NCBI GenBank assembly: GCA_019090295.1
Contig: JAHRWG010000137.1
Location: 1 to 10,447, forward strand
Direction of reading: 5' to 3'
Length of the DNA: 10,447 bases
Origin: Cycloclasticus sp.
Lineage (GTDB): Bacteria > Pseudomonadota > Gammaproteobacteria > Methylococcales > Cycloclasticaceae
The number at the start of each line of letters is the position of its first letter. The stretch's first letter is position 1. The position numbers and the translations under genes are program-made. Below, piece after piece: positions 7,924 to 10,447 of this stretch. The notes under the pieces are model-generated. The model worked only from the letters and a program-made list of their open reading frames with translations, did not search any database and was not told the origin of the DNA.

Positions 7924-7950
7924 CCTTAATTACTTTATGCTTAATTAAGG
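7924..7950 (-). promoter_or_regulatory. Hairpin linking the gpmI stop codon to the envC ribosome-binding site
   Basis: CCTTAATTA (7924-7932) and TAATTAAGG (7942-7950) form a perfect 9-base inverted repeat with a 9-base loop. In the mRNA the first arm contains the gpmI UAA and the second arm contains the AAGG just before the envC AUG at 7922. There is no U-run after it, so it is not a classical terminator. Folding would hide the envC start region unless ribosomes finishing gpmI open it. Confidence 0.55.
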
Positions 7951-9498
7951 CGTGAATGTTAGTAAGTTACGCCCCGTCATTTCACTCGGAGGCTTTATGC
8001 CGAGCGCTGCTAAAAATGTTGGTGCAACATCAGCTAAACTACCGCTACTCTCTAATGCTGCCCGTCGGCCAACATATAAAAATGGTACTGGGTTAGTGGT
8101 ATGAGCGGTGTGTGCCTGCCCTGACTGAGAATCTTTCATTTGCTCTGCATTGCCATGATCCGCAGTTATAAAGAGCTCACCACCTACTTTGTCAATGGCT
8201 TCTAAAAGCTTCGATATGGCTAAATCCACTGCCTCTACAGCTTTTACCGCTGCATCTAGCTCACCGGTATGTCCCACCATGTCACAGTTCGCATAATTGG
8301 TAATAATCGCATCATATTTTTCTGACAAAATGGCTGACACTAGCTTATTAGTCAGCTCTGGGGCACTCATATCAGGCTGTAAGTCATAGGTTGCCACCTT
8401 CGGTGATGGAATGAGAACCCTATCTTCACCAGAGTAAGGTTTTTCAACCCCACCGTTAAAGAAGAAGGTGACATGCGCATACTTTTCTGTTTCAGCGATT
8501 CGGAGCTGTTTTAGCCCATTGTTTGCCAGTACTTCACCGAGGCTATTTTTAATAATGGCCGGTGGGTATGCAACGGGTAAATTAAACGCCTCATGGTACT
8601 CAGTCAAGCAAACAAACTGCCCAAGAGATGGCACTACCTCTCGCTTAAAGTCATTAAAGCTATCCTCTGTTAGCGCTCTTGTTAACTCACGTGTTCGATC
8701 AGCCCTAAAATTCATAAACATGACACTATCACCTGGTTCAATTACCACCGCTTTTTGATCTAATGCGTGAATAGCTGTTGGAAGGACAAACTCATCCGTT
8801 TCATCACGATCATAGGACGCAAGCAAACCCTCTGTCGCATTCTTGGCTGAATATTCTGCCTTCCCTTGAGTCATTAGGTCATACGCTAATTGAACACGGT
8901 CCCAGCGATTATCACGATCCATCGCATAAAAACGCCCAACCAGTGATACCGTCCGACCCACTCCAAGGCGAGCAAATAAAGCTTCTATCTTGTCTAAAGA
9001 AGCTTGTGCGCTTTTGGGTGGCGTATCCCTTCCATCTAAAATGGCATGTAAATATAATTGATTCACACCTTTTTCTGCCGCCATTTCAAGCATAGCAATA
9101 ATGTGATCTTCATGACTATGCACGCCGCCTGTTGAAAGCAAACCAACCACATGCAATGCTTTATTTGCCTCGACAACCTCTTCAACCAGTTGACAGAGCA
9201 CTTTATTTTTTTTAAACCTTTGCGATTCAACATCATCATTTAGTTGCGTCAGCGTTTGCGGCAACAAACGACCCGCACCAAGATGCAAATGACCCACTTC
9301 TGAATTACCCATTTGGCCTGCTGGCAGCCCCACCATTGCACCAGAGCAACTTAGCAGCGCTGTTGGCTGACTGTCCCATAAGCGATCCCATGTAGGTGTT
9401 TTAGCTATTTTTACTGCGTTAGAAGTGACTGATTCTGAATAACCAAAGCCATCTAAAACCATTAAAATGACTGGCCGCACAGGTAAATTTTGTTTCAA
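7945..9498 (-). CDS. gpmI: 2,3-bisphosphoglycerate-independent phosphoglycerate mutase
   Basis: The 517-residue cytoplasmic enzyme interconverts 3- and 2-phosphoglycerate in glycolysis and gluconeogenesis using two manganese ions. Its length is normal for the family. VLDGFGYSE supplies metal ligand Asp16, and GQMGNSEVGH contains the phosphorylated Ser66. HSHEDH (127-132), DGRDTPP (155-161) and FRADRTREL (264-272) bind substrate. NYANCDMVGHTG (Asp406, His410), ADHGN (Asp447, His448) and AHTTNP (His466) complete the metal sites. The start is TTG at 9498, preceded by GGGAGATAGGACT; a GTG at codon 7 is possible but lacks a ribosome-binding site. It leads the block with envC, ctpA and yibQ, an order also seen around E. 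coli gpmI–envC–yibQ, and is divergent from the arsR-like gene. Confidence 0.96.
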   Translation of the reverse strand: MKQNLPVRPVILMVLDGFGYSESVTSNAVKIAKTPTWDRLWDSQPTALLSCSGAMVGLPAGQMGNSEVGHLHLGAGRLLPQTLTQLNDDVESQRFKKNKVLCQLVEEVVEANKALHVVGLLSTGGVHSHEDHIIAMLEMAAEKGVNQLYLHAILDGRDTPPKSAQASLDKIEALFARLGVGRTVSLVGRFYAMDRDNRWDRVQLAYDLMTQGKAEYSAKNATEGLLASYDRDETDEFVLPTAIHALDQKAVVIEPGDSVMFMNFRADRTRELTRALTEDSFNDFKREVVPSLGQFVCLTEYHEAFNLPVAYPPAIIKNSLGEVLANNGLKQLRIAETEKYAHVTFFFNGGVEKPYSGEDRVLIPSPKVATYDLQPDMSAPELTNKLVSAILSEKYDAIITNYANCDMVGHTGELDAAVKAVEAVDLAISKLLEAIDKVGGELFITADHGNAEQMKDSQSGQAHTAHTTNPVPFLYVGRRAALESSGSLADVAPTFLAALGIKPPSEMTGRNLLTFTP

Positions 9499-9520
9499 AG
9501 TCCTATCTCCCTTGTTTGCT

Positions 9521-9529
9521 TGCTATAAT
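9521..9529 (+). promoter_or_regulatory. Extended -10 promoter for the ArsR-like gene, overlapped by a reverse -10
   Basis: TGCTATAAT is a perfect extended -10 on the plus strand, with transcription expected to start near 9536, about 70 bases before the ATG at 9607. No good -35 is visible, which extended -10 promoters tolerate. The same bases read backwards give TATTAT (9530 to 9525), a plausible -10 for gpmI with a start near 9518 and a leader of about 20 bases. Confidence 0.5.
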
Positions 9530-9540
9530 AAGCGGTTATA
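9524..9540. promoter_or_regulatory. Short inverted repeat overlapping the arsR-like promoter, candidate operator
   Basis: TATAA and TTATA (9524-9528 and 9536-9540) flank seven bases and cover the -10 and the expected transcription start. A second weak pair, TCTAT and ATAGA (9546-9550 and 9560-9564), lies just downstream. Such placement is usual for self-repressing ArsR-family regulators, but the arms are only 5 bases and could arise by chance. Confidence 0.3.
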
Positions 9541-9606
9541 AACTCTCTATTATTTTACGATAGATACCCTTTTAATGCTTTAAACAATCTACTTGGGACC
9601 AAAATA

Positions 9607-9918
9607 ATGACTAATCTAGCCACCAATGATTTTTTAAATTGTGATGCTGACATCGCTCGTGCAGCTGAATTATTAAAGGTCATGTCTCACCCCATTCGCT
9701 TAAAGATTATTTGCCAGTTAGGCCATGAAGAAAAAACCGTACAGCAATTAATTAATAGTGTTGGAACAACTCAAAGCAATGTTTCTCAGCACCTTTCAGT
9801 CATGCGTGAGAAAGGCGTTGTTGAATTTAGAAAAATTGCTACTCGAGCTTTTTACAAGGTCTCCGAAGAGTCTGCTATTAACCTTGTTAAGTTATTGAAA
9901 ACCCTCTACGTCAAATAA
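9607..9918 (+). CDS. ArsR/SmtB-family winged-helix regulator
   Basis: The 103-residue protein has the compact ArsR fold: LLKVMSHPIRLKIICQLG (22-39) is the dimer/helix region common to the family, and TVQQLINSVGTTQSNVSQHLSVMREKGVV is the helix-turn-helix (about 44-72), followed by a beta wing (FRKIATRAFYKV) and a C-terminal dimerisation helix. Sequence style and linkage to a rhodanese recall the YgaV/BigR/SqrR group that senses reactive sulfur through a cysteine pair. Cys36 matches the conserved helix cysteine, but the C-terminus ends LYVK where that group usually has a second cysteine; the only other cysteine is Cys12. There is no classical metal motif ELCVCDL. The sensing mechanism is therefore unsettled. 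The start ATG has a GGGA-type site about 11 bases upstream. It is followed after 13 bases by the rhodanese gene, probably its target and operon partner. Confidence 0.85.
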   Translation: MTNLATNDFLNCDADIARAAELLKVMSHPIRLKIICQLGHEEKTVQQLINSVGTTQSNVSQHLSVMREKGVVEFRKIATRAFYKVSEESAINLVKLLKTLYVK

Positions 9919-9931
9919 GGCACCTCATTAA

Positions 9932-10357
9932 ATGGATATTTATCTAGAATTTATTGGCAATAACATCCTCTTATTTATTGCCTTATTGGTTATCTTATTA
10001 TTGCTCTCACAGTCAATTTTTAGCGACCTAACGCGCAAACACAAACTACTCTCTGCGCCTGAGGCTATCGACCTGATCAACAAGCAAAACGCCGTTATTA
10101 TCGATACTCGGACAAAATCTGAATTCGATGCAGGGCATATAGCTGATGCTGTTCTATTGCCGCTTCCTGACATACAAAGTAAGCCCGATACGTTGAATAA
10201 ATATTCAGACCAACCCGTGCTTTTTTATTGCAAGTCTGGCCCGCGCGCTGATGATGCTTGCAAAAAACTACTTAAACAAGGGCATGGCCACGTTTTTGCA
10301 TTACGTGGTGGCCTTCAAGCTTGGCAAGAAGCCAATATGCCACTTATAAAAAAATAA
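9932..10357 (+). CDS. yibN: Membrane-anchored rhodanese-like sulfurtransferase, YibN type
   Basis: The 141-residue protein starts with a hydrophobic segment (about residues 8-30) that anchors it in the inner membrane, followed by one rhodanese domain. The domain shows LLSAPEAIDLIN (39-50), VIIDTRTKSEFDAGHI (55-70), the active loop CKSGPRA starting with Cys100, and ALRGGLQAWQEANMPL near the end. Cys100 should carry a persulfide; Cys110 may be a second thiol. Length, anchor and position beside gpmI match E. coli YibN. The natural sulfur donor and acceptor are not known from the sequence. The start ATG at 9932 follows AAGG at the end of the arsR-like gene, so the two are likely one transcript. 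Confidence 0.88.
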   Translation: MDIYLEFIGNNILLFIALLVILLLLSQSIFSDLTRKHKLLSAPEAIDLINKQNAVIIDTRTKSEFDAGHIADAVLLPLPDIQSKPDTLNKYSDQPVLFYCKSGPRADDACKKLLKQGHGHVFALRGGLQAWQEANMPLIKK

Positions 10358-10377
10358 CCTAACCATCCGGACACATT

Positions 10378-10416
10378 ATGGCCTCTACAGAACCCACTGC
10401 AAACAATGATAAACAG
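10378..10416 (+). CDS. secB: Probable secB, first 13 codons before the contig ends
   Basis: An ATG at 10378 with GGA seven bases upstream begins MASTEPTANNDKQ, 20 bases after the rhodanese stop. The polar, flexible start and its place after a yibN gene fit SecB, the cytosolic export chaperone; the expected continuation would be a phenylalanine/leucine-rich (QRIY-like) strand. GrxC, often between yibN and secB, is excluded because it would start with a thioredoxin-fold strand and CPYC. The true frame stops at the adapter junction: the apparent LSLIHI and stop that follow are adapter-encoded. The identification rests mainly on gene order. Confidence 0.45.
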
Positions 10417-10447
10417 CTGTCTCTTATACACATCTGACGCTGCCGAC
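10417..10447. other. Sequencing adapter (Tn5 mosaic end plus Nextera tail), not genomic
   Basis: Bases 10417-10435 are the exact reverse complement of the Tn5 transposase mosaic end AGATGTGTATAAGAGACAG, and GACGCTGCCGAC at 10436-10447 matches the following Nextera adapter tail. The match runs to the end of the window. This is library-preparation carry-over at a contig end and should be trimmed and not annotated. Confidence 0.97.

Noticed and set aside
8468..9095. Plus-strand open frames opposite gpmI
   Set aside because: They mirror the codon pattern of gpmI on the other strand and show no recognisable domain.
10411..10437. Possible transposon end or short ORF tail (LSLIHI stop) at the right edge
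   Set aside because: The sequence is the synthetic Tn5 mosaic end used in library preparation and continues into adapter, so it is not a genomic mobile element or a real protein end.

Overview
The window looks like a chromosomal segment of a moderately AT-rich gammaproteobacterium. The strongest clue is gene order. A gpmI–envC–ctpA–yibQ block reads away from a yibN-type rhodanese and what is probably the first codons of secB, which is the gammaproteobacterial gpmI/yibN/secB neighbourhood known from E. coli. MetX with MetW (rather than MetA) and a one-subunit siroheme reductase followed by a DUF934 protein point away from the Enterobacteriaceae. They suggest a Pseudomonas-like or Methylophaga/Cycloclasticus-like lineage; this placement is inferred from gene content only. 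No phage, transposon, CRISPR, rRNA or tRNA sequence is visible, and no intergenic gap reaches 300 bases.

Layout. Bases 1-232 (+) are the 3' end of an AmpG-like muropeptide permease. It converges with a three-gene minus-strand run metX–metW–DUF4426 (2425 to 242) that is tightly coupled (ATGA overlap, then TAATATG). A 116-base divergent AT-rich region (2426-2541) holds a perfect 17-base palindrome and separates metX from a plus-strand pair: a ferredoxin-type sulfite/nitrite reductase and a DUF934 protein overlapping it by 14 bases (2542-4627). This pair converges, with a 9-base gap, on the minus-strand block gpmI–envC–ctpA–yibQ (9498 to 4637). That block combines a glycolytic enzyme with cell-envelope functions: an amidase activator, a C-terminal processing protease and a YibQ deacetylase-like protein. 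Divergent from gpmI is a plus-strand pair, an ArsR/SmtB-family regulator and a membrane-anchored rhodanese (9607-10357), then a start codon at 10378 that is probably secB.

How it fits together. The left half concerns sulfur: the siroheme enzyme probably makes sulfide, and MetX makes the activated homoserine that captures sulfide or cysteine sulfur for methionine. The right half concerns septal and envelope peptidoglycan, with a likely sulfur- or redox-responsive regulator/rhodanese pair at its edge. The last 31 bases (10417-10447) are not biological. They match the Tn5 mosaic end plus Nextera adapter, so the contig should be trimmed at 10416.

I do not see a wholly undescribed multi-gene system. 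The points most worth a second look are the gpmI/envC hairpin that ties a stop codon to the next gene's ribosome-binding site, the ArsR-like regulator lacking the usual C-terminal cysteine, the overlapping divergent -10 elements at 9524-9530, the palindrome between the two sulfur operons, and the DUF4426 and DUF934 proteins of unknown mechanism.
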